Shown here: piece by piece, positions 45,401 through 53,683 of the stretch
Position numbering within the stretch: the stretch's first letter is position 1
Layout of the letters: every line of letters begins with the position of its first letter
Assembly (NCBI RefSeq): GCF_016888165.1
Contig: NZ_JACSWC010000349.1
Span: 1-64,000 of the forward strand
From: Halomicronema sp. CCY15110
GTDB taxonomy: Bacteria > Cyanobacteriota > Cyanobacteriia > Phormidesmidales > Phormidesmidaceae
Length of the DNA stretch: 64,000 nt
Direction of reading: 5' to 3'
The notes under the pieces: model-generated
Told to the model about the DNA's origin: nothing
The model's input: the letters and a program-made list of their open reading frames with translations, nothing else
Databases searched by the model: none
Translations under genes and position numbers: made by a program

Positions 45401-46001
45401 CACGCAGAGCCGACTCACCAGCAGTGTCGCGTGGCATCCTCAGGGCACGCAGTTAGCCATTGGTGATGGAGAGACAATCCGCTTAATGGCGATGGCGGCA
45501 GGCAGCCTCAGCCTTGATTTGTCAGGCCACGAAAGCCGCATCAACGATCTTGACTTTCGGGCCGATGGTCGCGTTCTCGCCTCCGCTAGTGACGATCGCA
45601 CCGTCCGCCTATGGGATGTCGCCACGGGTGAAACGACGCAGGTGCTCACAGGCCATACCGACCTCATTTGGGATGCGACCTTTGCCCCCGAGTCGTCCCT
45701 CGCAGTGCTCAATGATCTCTACCTAGCGACTGGCAGCGCCGATAACACCATCAAATTGTGGAGCCCTGACGGCACCCTCCACACCACCCTCGATCGCCAC
45801 ACCGCCAAAGTGCTCCGTCTCGCCTTTAGTCCCGATGGGCAATACCTCTTTTCGGCCAGCAACGATAACACCGTCATCCGTTGGGACTTGCCCGCCATCA
45901 TGACCCTCGACCCAGTGGATTATGCCTGTCAATGGGTCGCCGACTATTTGCAAACCAACGCCGACCTCAGTGAAGGCGATCGGCAGCTCTGCGATTTCTA
46001 G
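42447..46001 (+). CDS. AAA-like (AAA_35) ATPase with membrane segment and 14 WD40 repeats
   Basis: 1184 residues. An AAA-like module (about 15-400) carries Walker A RQMGKSS (56-62) and an intact Walker B FVILIDEID (149-157). A helical section and a single membrane segment (about 468-492) follow. From about 570 to the C-terminus there are 14 WD40 units of the GH..VxxxxFSPDGxxLASGSxDxTxxLW type, enough for two seven-bladed propellers. This is a STAND-like design: sensor propeller coupled to an ATPase. Its ATPase domain is paralogous to the preceding protein, and the two genes are 10 bases apart. Confidence 0.92.
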   Translation: MAVASFATQFAESPEMPYQVGGSLRPALPSYVSRQADTQLTAALQAAEFCYVLNSRQMGKSSLLVQTLRKLELAGCRCATVDITSLGSQEVTAGQWYRGLVADLWRGLGLFSQGHYKKWWQDQGELPPVQKLQRFFEEVLLEQYPADVFVILIDEIDNILGLEFSLDDFFALIRYCYNQRAVNPAYRRLTFGIFGVATPSDLIRDRQRTPFNIGQAISLNGFQSHECQPLLIGLGDTIAQAPVVLKEILYWTGGQPFLTHKLCALIWQLAHGQGTPILVSAGKEAAWVKQFVRDRILHQWEAQDEPEHLRTIRDRLLRHPQRTGRLLGLYQQILHQGQIPADDTEEAIELQLAGLVHKVGNTLQVKNPIYQAVFNESWTAYHLAHLRPYSQALTAWLGSDRQDPSRLLRGQALQDAQQWSQDKRLSDEDYQFLAESAERDRHEVQMALEADRSQAIAAQLHQSRRNVRLQRWLLGAITTGFLLSTGLGFAAFVESQRASQNEQIARQSEIRALLASAQGWFDSQQRLDAVLQVLRAQRQLTALKQPDPELAQAIDDTLHTIILGLNEQNRLAGHEGEVRAVAYSPQGDRIASASLDGTVILWTTDGTRLQTLSSNDGGVRAIAFSPDGQVLAAGSPGTIRLWDVPTGEPLMAIPAHQGLITTLGFSPDGSQIASGSTDKTVKVWQRDGTLLHTLTGHRAMVRGLAFSPDGQQLASGSADATIKLWHLADGRLRQTVTGHAATVTDVQFSLDGQRLASSSTDKTLKLWNLAGELLNTFAGHQAPVTDLDFSPDGQQLVSTSEDNELRFWPLNGEPVQTYPGMVEAGRSLDFSPDGQTLVSSGRIDDPAPIVWQLESPLYSVVGNHSAAVIAIAVSPDGQTIASAGTDGLVKLWQPDGTLLKTFPGHRAPIIYLAFSPDGTQFATSSFDGTVRLWRPDGTPMRTITSNARLSGRVAFHPTALEFAISSEDQAVRRLQLDGTQLSAIPTQSRLTSSVAWHPQGTQLAIGDGETIRLMAMAAGSLSLDLSGHESRINDLDFRADGRVLASASDDRTVRLWDVATGETTQVLTGHTDLIWDATFAPESSLAVLNDLYLATGSADNTIKLWSPDGTLHTTLDRHTAKVLRLAFSPDGQYLFSASNDNTVIRWDLPAIMTLDPVDYACQWVADYLQTNADLSEGDRQLCDF

Positions 46002-46067
46002 GGGCGCTCGTGCGCATAAGCTGATCGCAATCGGCGTCAGTCTCTGACCTCACCCAACGCACGACCT

Positions 46068-46595
46068 TCAAAAACATTCAAAGCCAAAGCGGTTGCGAGC
46101 CGACAATTCCTCGCCCTTCGAGGTGCGGCCCAACAGATTATTGATTAACACGCACTTCTTTTGGGCAATGTCCGCCCGATCTTCCACGGTGATAATGCTT
46201 TGGGCCTCCACCATCCCCTTGAAGTCAAAGGTCAGGATGTAAACCTGCTCCTGATGGGACTCTATAGTGTTGTCCCAATCGACCGTAATTTTGGGGTCAA
46301 AGGTTTGCCAGGTGGAAATGTTATCCACCGCCGTCGTTTGGGGATGGATCGCCCATGCCACTTGATCATCTTGCTCACGCACCGTGAATTGCCAAGTGCG
46401 GCGCTGGGCGATCGCTTGCGTTTGGGCCTGCTGAATACCTTGATAAATCTCGTCCTGGGCGGCTTCAACTTGGCGGTTTGCCAAATATTGGAGCCAGGAG
46501 GGGGCCGCGATCGCGGCCAAAATTCCTACCATCACCACTATGACCAAAATTTCTAGCAGCGTAAAGCCAGCCTGTTGATAACGGGAGCGTCTCAC
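46068..46595 (-). CDS. Type IV pilin-like (pseudopilin) protein
   Basis: 175 residues. The N-terminus MRRSRYQQAGFTLLEILVIVVMVGILAAI is a class III signal: cleavage between Gly and Phe by prepilin peptidase, Glu5 of the mature protein present, then the hydrophobic helix. The globular part has several beta strands, with Cys residues at KKCVL and FECF that could form a C-terminal disulfide, as in minor pilins. It probably acts as a minor pilin or type II secretion pseudopilin. Isolated from other pil genes. Confidence 0.88.
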   Translation of the reverse strand: MRRSRYQQAGFTLLEILVIVVMVGILAAIAAPSWLQYLANRQVEAAQDEIYQGIQQAQTQAIAQRRTWQFTVREQDDQVAWAIHPQTTAVDNISTWQTFDPKITVDWDNTIESHQEQVYILTFDFKGMVEAQSIITVEDRADIAQKKCVLINNLLGRTSKGEELSARNRFGFECF

Positions 46596-47046
46596 CCTGT
46601 TGCACCTCTTGACGCCTGCTAGTCGGTATCCTTTAGGTTACCCAGGTCTCGTTACTAATCGTTACATGAGAAGGTGATCCAGGCACAATCGCCGTTGCTC
46701 ACTGGGCACAAATCCCGTGACCTGTCGTCATGACAAGGCAGCCAACAGTGGTTATACCTATTTCTTGGTCATTGGACGGTTTCTCTGGCCCTGGACTTTA
46801 CAGACAGAGGGCATCAAGTCCTCTTGACCTAAAGGGGGCGGCGATCTCGGGAGACCCTTGATGCATGGCGCGATTGTGCCAACTCGGGATGCAACCTGAG
46901 ATGACCTAGCGGTTGCCGCCCAGGGGCCGCTGGCAATCAGGGACTAAAATGAGCCCCGCGACGAAGATTGCCGCAAAACGATAGGATAATGACGCTGAAT
47001 GGCAGGAACATCAGCCCTCATTGTGGATGTGGAGTGTAGGGAAACA
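46596..47046. other. Divergent intergenic region
   Basis: About 450 bases. The annotated frame of the downstream gene reaches back to 46999 but TAGGGAAACA before the ATG at 47047 marks the true start. No RNA gene or terminator recognised. Confidence 0.4.
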
Positions 47047-47811
47047 ATGCAACGACGACGGTTTGTACGGCAATTCGGCATGGGCTTTGCGACGGCGCTC
47101 GGGTTGGGCCTGACCTCAACTTGGCGATCGGCCCAGGCGCAGAGTTCTGGGGTGACGGTGCGGTCTTTGGGGCACACCAGCTTTTTGTTTGAGGGCAACG
47201 GTCGTCGCATTTTGACTAATCCCTTTCGTTCCATCGGTTGCACAGCGGGTTACCCTTCACCCGCTGTGGCCTCTGATGTGGTGTTGATTAGCAGCCGCTT
47301 ATTTGACGAAGGGGGCCTGTTGGAAGGGCTCCCCGGTAATCCGCCGATTCTCTCGGAGCAGGGTGAATACGAATTGCCCCCGATCCGGATGAAGTCGGTG
47401 GAAGTGGATCACGATCGCGAAGGTGGACGCCGCTTTGGCAAAAACCTGATCTGGCGCTGGGAGCAAGGGGGACTCACCTTTGTGCATATGGGCGGAGCCG
47501 CTGCCCCGGTCTCCGTGGAAGCGCAGATTCAGCTGGGTCGCCCGGATGTGATGCTGGTGCCTGTGGGCGGTGGCCCCAAAGCCTATGACGCCGAGGAAGC
47601 GGTGGCGGCCATTCGTGCCCTCAACCCGCGCATCGTCATTCCCACCCACTACCGCACCGCTGCGGCTGACGACGAAGCCTGTGATATTGCTGGACTCCAG
47701 CCGTTTTTAGATTTGATGAGCGGCACCCCCACGCGGCAAGCGGGCAGCACAGTTTCCCTCTCCACAGGGAGTTTGCCGAGTAGCGGCATGGTGATTCAGA
47801 TCATGGGTTAA
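47047..47811 (+). CDS. Tat-exported MBL-fold protein with degenerate metal site
   Basis: 254 residues from the ATG at 47047, with an AGGGA ribosome site. The signal MQRRRFVRQFGMGFATALGLGL looks like a twin-arginine leader ending before AQAQS. The mature part follows the UlaG-like metallo-beta-lactamase order: LGHTSFLFEGNGRRILTNPF, then the strand where HxHxDH should be reads LISSRLFDE, so the main metal ligands are missing. Later VIPTHYR keeps one His. It is probably not a normal metallohydrolase, perhaps a binding or structural relative. Confidence 0.8.
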   Translation: MQRRRFVRQFGMGFATALGLGLTSTWRSAQAQSSGVTVRSLGHTSFLFEGNGRRILTNPFRSIGCTAGYPSPAVASDVVLISSRLFDEGGLLEGLPGNPPILSEQGEYELPPIRMKSVEVDHDREGGRRFGKNLIWRWEQGGLTFVHMGGAAAPVSVEAQIQLGRPDVMLVPVGGGPKAYDAEEAVAAIRALNPRIVIPTHYRTAAADDEACDIAGLQPFLDLMSGTPTRQAGSTVSLSTGSLPSSGMVIQIMG

Positions 47812-48018
47812 CCGTTTAACGGCGGCGTGCCCCCATCGACATGGCTGAGCTGAGCACTGCCAAGCGGAGTTGCAGGCGTTATGGTGGTTAACCAAAGGCG
47901 GTTGACCCTCGTGTCGCTATGGGGCAACAGCAGCCTGTCGTCACCGGGAACGGTGGCCTGGCGATCCCTTGGTCGCTATCCCGTCGACCTCTACACTTTG
48001 TTTACTCAGATTTTCACT

Positions 48019-49326
48019 ATGCAGTCGGTTTATCAGCAGCGTCGTCAAACGCTTATGTCACGCCTGGGCAAGGGCACCGCAATTTTTGCGAGTGCGCCGC
48101 TGGCGGTGATGCACAACGATGTCGAGTACAACTTTCGGCAAGACAGCGATTTTTATTACCTCACCGGATTTGATGAACCGGGAGCGGTGGCCGTGTTTGC
48201 CCCGCACCATGAGGAACATCGCTTTGTGCTATTTGTGCGGCCCAAGGACAAGGACAAGGAGATTTGGTCAGGCCGACGGCTGGGCGTCGATGCCGCGAAG
48301 GAAGTTTTAGGAGCCGACGCGGTTTTTCCGCTCAGTGAACTAGATGAAAAACTACCGGAGTATTTGAAGGGAGGCGATCGCCTCTATTATCACTTCGGCC
48401 ATGATGAAGCGCTGAACGACAAGCTGCTGAAACACTGGCGGCGACTGCTCGCCAGCTACGTGAAGCGAGGCACTGGGCCAGTCGCCATTGAGGACGGCAA
48501 GCTGCTGCTGCAAACCCAACGCCGGGTCAAAGGGCCAGAGGAAATTGAGTTGATGCGCAAGGCGATCGCCGTTTCCGTCAAGGCCCACAATTATGCCCGC
48601 GAGATCGCCCAGCCCGGTCGCTATGAGTACGAAATTCAGGCTGAGATGGAGCACCTGTTCAAACTCGCAGGGGGCGATCCGGCCTACCCTTCCATCGTGG
48701 CGTCGGGCGATAACGCCTGCATTTTGCACTATGTGGAAAATAACCGACAGATGCAGGCCGGTGACCTGCTGCTGATCGATGCGGGGGGCTGCATCGACTA
48801 CTACAACGCTGACATTACGCGCACCTTTCCCGTGTCGGGTAAATTTAGCGACGAGCAGCGCATTCTCTACGAATTGGTGCTGGAGGCGCAGCTCAAGGCG
48901 ATCGCTGAAGTCAAGCCGGGTAATCCGTTCAACGCCTTCCACGATGCTGCCGTGCGCACCATTACCGCAGGGCTGGTTGAGCTGGGGCTCCTCGTCGGCG
49001 ATATCGACACCCTGATCGAAGAGAAAAAGCACAAAGCCTTTTTCATGCACGGCACGGGCCATTTCTTAGGTCTGGATGTGCACGATACGGGCGTCTTGCG
49101 GAATCCCGATAAAACCTGGAAACCCTTTGAAGTCGGTAATGTCGTCACGGTGGAGCCCGGCATTTACGTAACGCCTGACTACGAACCGGTAGAAGGTCAG
49201 CCCCAGGTGGACGATCGCTGGCGGGGTATCGGCATTCGCATCGAAGACGACGTGTTGGTGACCGACACGGGATGCGAAGTCCTCACGGCTGGAGTGCCCA
49301 AATCCGTCGCCGATATGGAAAGTTAA
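48019..49326 (+). CDS. pepP: Xaa-Pro aminopeptidase (aminopeptidase P)
   Basis: 435 residues from the ATG at 48019; a longer frame begins at 47881 but MQSVYQQRRQTLMSRLGKG is the family start. It removes N-terminal residues preceding proline. The dinuclear metal site of the pita-bread fold is complete: LIDAGGCIDYYNADITRTF (two Asp), GTGHFLGLDVHD (His), VTVEPGIYV (Glu) and IGIRIEDDVLVT (Glu). N-terminal domain FRQDSDFYYLTGFDEP is typical of bacterial PepP. Convergent with menD, 14 bases apart. Confidence 0.95.
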   Translation: MQSVYQQRRQTLMSRLGKGTAIFASAPLAVMHNDVEYNFRQDSDFYYLTGFDEPGAVAVFAPHHEEHRFVLFVRPKDKDKEIWSGRRLGVDAAKEVLGADAVFPLSELDEKLPEYLKGGDRLYYHFGHDEALNDKLLKHWRRLLASYVKRGTGPVAIEDGKLLLQTQRRVKGPEEIELMRKAIAVSVKAHNYAREIAQPGRYEYEIQAEMEHLFKLAGGDPAYPSIVASGDNACILHYVENNRQMQAGDLLLIDAGGCIDYYNADITRTFPVSGKFSDEQRILYELVLEAQLKAIAEVKPGNPFNAFHDAAVRTITAGLVELGLLVGDIDTLIEEKKHKAFFMHGTGHFLGLDVHDTGVLRNPDKTWKPFEVGNVVTVEPGIYVTPDYEPVEGQPQVDDRWRGIGIRIEDDVLVTDTGCEVLTAGVPKSVADMES

Positions 49327-49340
49327 CGGTTCCTCAGCGC

Positions 49341-51110
49341 TTAGGTAAGGCTGAAGTCGCCTGCCGATCGCAGTAACTCGGCCCGGAACTGGGCATCGAA
49401 TTTGCGATCGCACCGCAGTTCTAGCAGCCGCACCCCAGAGGTCGGTAACTCGTGGAGGCGATCGGCCAGCACCGACCAATTCGCGATCAGCTCATAATCG
49501 ACCTGGTGAGCGGCCGCCAGAGCCGCAAAGTCTACCGCCTGCGGGGTCGCAAAGAACTTTTCAAACGGGGGCTCAAACTGAGCAATGGGCAAACTCTCAA
49601 AAATGCCGCCCCCCTGATTATTCACCAGCAAAATGGTTAGATGCCCCGAGCGGATGCGCGCGTTTAAAAATCCGTTGCTGTCATGCAAGAGGGCCAAATC
49701 TCCGGTCAGCAACACGGCCTGACCGTGATGGTGGGCAATTCCCATTGCGGTGGAGAGGGTGCCATCAATGCCGTTTGCGCCCCGGCTAAAGTGGGGCCGA
49801 ATGCCGCGATCGCTGGGGGGGCAAAACCATTCCACATCGCGCACCGGCATACTGTTGGCAATCATCAACGGCGTCTCAGGCGGCAACAGGCTCGGCAGCA
49901 ACCAACTCAGCTTGCCTTCGAAGGGGGCCTCGACAGCCGCTAATTTTTCGCGGAGACGCTGACGAGCCAGTTCCTCGCGCTGGAGCCATTGCTGACCATA
50001 TGATGAGCGGTTCTTTCCGACAGGGAAGTCAGGGACAGGCGGCTGGGCAACCAAGGCAGCCATGGGCAGCGGTAAAACCACCGCCTGCCCATGGAGGGGA
50101 TCGCGATTGCGACCACTGCAGTCAATAATCCACCGTTGGGGATCCGTTTCATCGAGCCACTGACGCAGCACTTTGCTCGTCGGTAGCGCCCCCAGTTGGA
50201 TGACTTGCTCCGGGATCAGTGACTGCGCATGGGCCTCATGACGCAGCAATAAGTCATAGGTCGTGATCAAACCAGGATTCAATGAGGCATGGTTTCTGAG
50301 GGGCGACAGACCATCGGCCAGTACGGGCCAGCCCAACCGTTGGGATAAGATGGCGATCGCGTCACAATAGTCCCGATCAGCGGCGGCGCTGGCGGTAGAG
50401 TGCGGCCCCGCAATAATCAGTCCGCGCTCTGTTTGTCCCCAGGTTGGCGGCAGCGGCCCAGTTAAGGACATGAGGGAGGCGATCTCCGCTGGGTGGGTTA
50501 GATGCGAGAAGAAATCCGGCGGGATTTGCTCTGCTAACTTCGTTTTGAGGTCAATGTTCCCAGGCAGCGGCGCGAGGGGATCGCGAAAGGGACAGTTGAT
50601 ATGTACCGGCCCCGCCACCGGCAACTGACTCTGCTGCCACGTTTGGGCAATGACCTGGCGCAAATATCGTAATTGCGGCACCGTCGCCTCGGGCAAGGCG
50701 AGTTCTCGATAACCGCGCACGTAGTCGCCAAACAGCTTTTGCTGATCAATGGTTTGCCCTGACGCACAGTCGCGTAACTCGGGGGGGCGATCGGCGGTCA
50801 GCACGATTAACGGAATGCCGCTTTCGTAGGCTTCAATGATGGCCGGAAAATAGTTGGCTCCCGCCGACCCTGAGGTGCAAACTAACGCTGTTGGTTGACC
50901 ACTCGCTTTGGCGACCCCCAACGCAAAAAAACTGGCCGATCGCTCATCTAAAATCGGGATGGCCTGAATTTGTGGATGACTGGCAAACGCGATCGTTAAG
51001 GGGGTGGAACGCGATCCCGGCGAAATGATGACCGTTTTCAACCCTAGATGCGCCAGCGTCTCGGTGAGTACCGACGCCCACACCGTGTTGGTATTCCTAA
51101 AATCCAGCAT
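49341..51110 (-). CDS. menD: SEPHCHC synthase (MenD)
   Basis: Thiamine-diphosphate enzyme that joins 2-oxoglutarate to isochorismate, an early step to phylloquinone (vitamin K1) in cyanobacteria. 589 residues. The N-terminal ISPGSRSTPLTIAF and the SGSAGANYFPAIIEAYES segment with its catalytic-Glu region, and the C-terminal diphosphate/magnesium site LLTGDLALLHDSNGFLNA are all present. Phylloquinone is the photosystem I A1 cofactor. Upstream of it on the same strand is the rplU-rpmA operon with its own terminator, so menD is independently transcribed. Confidence 0.96.
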   Translation of the reverse strand: MLDFRNTNTVWASVLTETLAHLGLKTVIISPGSRSTPLTIAFASHPQIQAIPILDERSASFFALGVAKASGQPTALVCTSGSAGANYFPAIIEAYESGIPLIVLTADRPPELRDCASGQTIDQQKLFGDYVRGYRELALPEATVPQLRYLRQVIAQTWQQSQLPVAGPVHINCPFRDPLAPLPGNIDLKTKLAEQIPPDFFSHLTHPAEIASLMSLTGPLPPTWGQTERGLIIAGPHSTASAAADRDYCDAIAILSQRLGWPVLADGLSPLRNHASLNPGLITTYDLLLRHEAHAQSLIPEQVIQLGALPTSKVLRQWLDETDPQRWIIDCSGRNRDPLHGQAVVLPLPMAALVAQPPVPDFPVGKNRSSYGQQWLQREELARQRLREKLAAVEAPFEGKLSWLLPSLLPPETPLMIANSMPVRDVEWFCPPSDRGIRPHFSRGANGIDGTLSTAMGIAHHHGQAVLLTGDLALLHDSNGFLNARIRSGHLTILLVNNQGGGIFESLPIAQFEPPFEKFFATPQAVDFAALAAAHQVDYELIANWSVLADRLHELPTSGVRLLELRCDRKFDAQFRAELLRSAGDFSLT

Positions 51111-51224
51111 CCATCACCCAAATTGGCATTCTCTCAATGTGACCGATTTCAGTCATTCGGGTAAAACCCTGGTCGCTGACAATTTGCCCAGACCTTGAGG
51201 TCTGTGATGTTTTCAAACCAGACA

Positions 51225-51258
51225 ACAAAAAAGATGGCTGATTTCAGCCATCTTTTGA
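51225..51258 (-). terminator. Terminator of the rplU-rpmA operon
   Basis: AAAAGATGGCTGA and TCAGCCATCTTTT (51229-51241 with 51244-51256) form a perfect 13-bp stem with a 2-base centre. On the minus strand the arm is followed by a further T-rich run. It lies 25 bases after the rpmA stop. Confidence 0.85.
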
Positions 51259-51282
51259 CAAATAATCAATTGTCTTAGCCGC

Positions 51283-51558
51283 TTATACCGCAGCAGTTTC
51301 AACTACAGCGGGATAAACGCTGACTTTTTTGCGGTTCTTGCCCTTACGCTCAAACGTCACAATACCGTCCATCATCGCGAAGAGCGTGTCATCACCGCCG
51401 CGACCGACGTTGTTGCCGGGGTGGAATTTGGTGCCCCGCTGGCGAATCAGAATGCTGCCCGCAGTCACGACTTCACCACCGTAGCGCTTGACACCCAAGC
51501 GTTTGGCATTTGAGTCGCGCCCGTTGCGAGTACTTCCTGTACCTTTCTTATGAGCCAT
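51283..51558 (-). CDS. rpmA: 50S ribosomal protein bL27
   Basis: 91 residues: [28 protein letters not shown], the standard bL27 start, whose tail reaches the peptidyl-transferase centre. [21 protein letters not shown] follows. It is transcribed after rplU in the universal bL21-bL27 order, 33 bases apart, and ends at a strong terminator. Confidence 0.98.
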   Translation of the reverse strand: MAHKKGTGSTRNGRDSNAKRLGVKRYGGEVVTAGSILIRQRGTKFHPGNNVGRGGDDTLFAMMDGIVTFERKGKNRKKVSVYPAVVETAAV

Positions 51559-51591
51559 GATTTCTCTCCGTTTTACTCAATCGATGGAAAC

Positions 51592-52002
51592 TTATTCTTC
51601 TTCACCGGCTGCGGCAGTTGCCACTGGGGCGGGCTCAGCAGCAGTCGGGGCCTCACTAGTGCTGGCCTCACCGGCCAAAACCTGACCGTTGACGCTGATG
51701 GTATCAATCATCAAGCGAGTCAGCTCCTGACGATGTCCCCGCTTTTTGCGGGTCTTCTTCTTCGGCTTCATCTTGTAAACGATGATTTTGGGGCCGCGCA
51801 GGTGACGCATCACCGTGCCAGAGATCGAAGCTCCTTCAACGTGGGGTTGTCCCACCATCATTTCGCCATCATGAGAGACGAACAGCACCTGATCAATCTC
51901 CACCGTGCCGTCTTCGTCTACGGCCATGCGGTCAAAGTCGTAGTAACGACCGGGTTCGACCCGAAACTGCTTGCCGCTGGCTTCAATAATTGCGTAAGTC
52001 AT
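51592..52002 (-). CDS. rplU: 50S ribosomal protein bL21
   Basis: 136 residues from the ATG at 52002 with AAGGAAAA upstream (the frame extends to 52032). Core [24 protein letters not shown] through [24 protein letters not shown] matches bL21. The last 30 residues form an Ala/Pro/Glu-rich tail absent from most bL21 proteins. First gene of the rplU-rpmA operon. Confidence 0.97.
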   Translation of the reverse strand: MTYAIIEASGKQFRVEPGRYYDFDRMAVDEDGTVEIDQVLFVSHDGEMMVGQPHVEGASISGTVMRHLRGPKIIVYKMKPKKKTRKKRGHRQELTRLMIDTISVNGQVLAGEASTSEAPTAAEPAPVATAAAGEEE

Positions 52003-52275
52003 TGGTTTTCCTTGCGATCGCCGTGCAGGCAACAGTCTTACTGTTTTTCATCAGCCTGATCCGAGCGGGTTTACACACGAACCTCCATTATTCGCCATGT
52101 AGAAGGAAGATGTCAACTTGGCGTTCATCCGACGACACCAATTGCCGTTTAGACCCAGCAAGGTGCGCTTGCGGACTCAATATAGTCTGCGCAATATACG
52201 GCAACGTTTGCCCCGATGTGATGGGTGATGGGATTTAGCGTCACTGCTCCGTGATGCTCCTGAACTTTACGGTTC
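52003..52275. other. Divergent intergenic region
   Basis: The rplU leader and upstream spacer, divergent from the SGNH gene. No RNA gene recognised. Confidence 0.35.
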
Positions 52276-52303
52276 TTGAGCAAAACTGTCCTGAATCTAT
52301 GTT
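52276..52303 (+). promoter_or_regulatory. Candidate promoter of the SGNH hydrolase gene
   Basis: TTGAGC (52276-52281) and TATGTT (52298-52303) are 16 bases apart. If real, transcription starts near 52310, after the first possible GTG codon, favouring the ATG at 52345. Confidence 0.35.
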
Positions 52304-52344
52304 GAGTGGCTTGTCAAAAACAACATGCTGCAAAGGTGTGGATT

Positions 52345-53478
52345 ATGGCTGCTGAGGTTTGTTTATTGCTGATGCAATCGCTGACGGGGGACTGTGATGC
52401 GACCGCGATCGCCTCGCCTGATCGTCCACCATCGACGGTGATGCCCTCAGCACGGGAAATGACTGATGCGGTGATGAGTGATCGCGCTAGCGACGCGATC
52501 GCCCCGGTCGCCGTTCGGGCCTTGCCGCAGTTTGGTGAACTTTGTCACGGGGAAACAGCCCGACAGTTAGCGATTTGTGCCTTGCCGGGTATGGCGCGGA
52601 ATCAGGCATCATCATCACCGGCTGATTCTACGTCGAGCGTCGCACCAATGCCGTTGAACTTGCCCATGACGCGACGACCGATCGCGACCCCGACATTGCC
52701 GCCGCCCCGTTTCAGCGCGCCGCCAACCGTGGCCGCTAGTCCAACCACCGCCAACCGTTCGCCCCGTTATGCAGCCCGCCCCAGCAACGGTTCGGAGCTC
52801 TTTCGTCAGCGGCAAGTCGCCTTGCAGTCGGGCCAGTCTTATACGCGGATTGCGCCGAGTGCTTATGCCAACCAGTGGCAGGTCATGGGGCAGCAACCCA
52901 CCTATCAAGACTGGCAGCAACTGTTGGCCCAAGAGGCCCGCGCCATGGCCGGTGGTCAGGGGCAAAACCGTTTGGAAGTGATTGTGGGCGATTCGTTGGG
53001 TCTGTGGTTGCCGCCGGAAATGTTGCCCCGCGATCGCCTCTGGCTCAATCAAAGCATTTCGGGCGATACGACGAGCGGCATCTTGCAGCGGGTCAGCACG
53101 TTTGCCAATACCCGTGCCACCACTATTCACCTCATGGCCGGAGCGAATGACTTAAAAAATGGCGTGCCGGAAGCTCAGATTGTCAGCAACTTGCAGCGCA
53201 CTGTGCGTGTGCTGCAATGGCAACATCCCCAAGCCAAAATTGTGGTTTATTCGGTTTTGCCAACCCGTCGGGCCGAAATTAGTAATGACCGCGTGCGATC
53301 GCTCAACGCCAAGCTGGCCCAAATGACCCAGCAACGCCAGGTGGAATATCGCGATTTACAACCGACCTTCCGCGATGAATGGGGGCATTTGCGACCGGAC
53401 CTGACCACTGATGGCCTGCATCTGAATCCCCAGGGCTATGCGTTGTGGCAGCAGGCGATCGTGGCGAGCGCGATTTAG
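52345..53478 (+). CDS. SGNH/GDSL-family hydrolase, probably exported
   Basis: 377 residues from the ATG at 52345 (AAAGG upstream; an in-frame GTG at 52306 is less likely). A hydrophobic leader MAAEVCLLLMQSL is followed by about 160 residues of low-complexity Pro/Ser/Ala sequence. The C-terminal 200 residues form the SGNH domain: block I IVGDSLGLWL (Ser), block II SISGDTTSG, block III MAGANDL, block V DGLHLNPQGY (Asp and His). Such enzymes deacetylate or de-esterify lipids and cell-wall glycans; the substrate is not evident. Confidence 0.85.
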   Translation: MAAEVCLLLMQSLTGDCDATAIASPDRPPSTVMPSAREMTDAVMSDRASDAIAPVAVRALPQFGELCHGETARQLAICALPGMARNQASSSPADSTSSVAPMPLNLPMTRRPIATPTLPPPRFSAPPTVAASPTTANRSPRYAARPSNGSELFRQRQVALQSGQSYTRIAPSAYANQWQVMGQQPTYQDWQQLLAQEARAMAGGQGQNRLEVIVGDSLGLWLPPEMLPRDRLWLNQSISGDTTSGILQRVSTFANTRATTIHLMAGANDLKNGVPEAQIVSNLQRTVRVLQWQHPQAKIVVYSVLPTRRAEISNDRVRSLNAKLAQMTQQRQVEYRDLQPTFRDEWGHLRPDLTTDGLHLNPQGYALWQQAIVASAI

Positions 53479-53489
53479 TGAGGAGTGGG

Positions 53490-53616
53490 TGTGTGGAGTG
53501 TGAGGAGTGTGAGGGTAGCTGGGTGGTTGGGTAGCTGGGTAGCTGGGTAGTTGGGTAATTGGGTCGTTGAGTCCTGCCCTGAGTCTCCGTACCCTGCCAC
53601 CCTGCCACCCTGCCAC
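53490..53616. repeat. Two opposed octamer repeat arrays
   Basis: From 53490 to 53569 successive 8-bp units such as GTGTGAGG, GTAGCTGG, GTGGTTGG and GTAGTTGG run in one direction. From 53593 to 53616 three units CCTGCCAC run in the opposite orientation. Together they could fold into an imperfect hairpin between the SGNH and helicase genes. The same family occurs at 37823-37854. Confidence 0.75.
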
Positions 53617-53683
53617 TAGCCACCGCCCCCAGCGGCTTTCGCCTAAAATCGAGCCAATCCCTTACTGACGAGGAATAGGCGAG

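Noticed and set aside
53480-53515. Yfr1-like motif (reverse of ACTCCTCACAC)
   Set aside because: The match is produced by the octamer repeats, and no Yfr1 stems flank it.
53356-53616. Minus-strand frames rich in TQLPSYP repeats
   Set aside because: They are the translation of the octamer DNA repeats and the end of the SGNH gene, not a protein-coding gene.
53490-53620. Possible CRISPR array
   Set aside because: Units are 8 bp with no spacers between them and no cas genes are present in the window.
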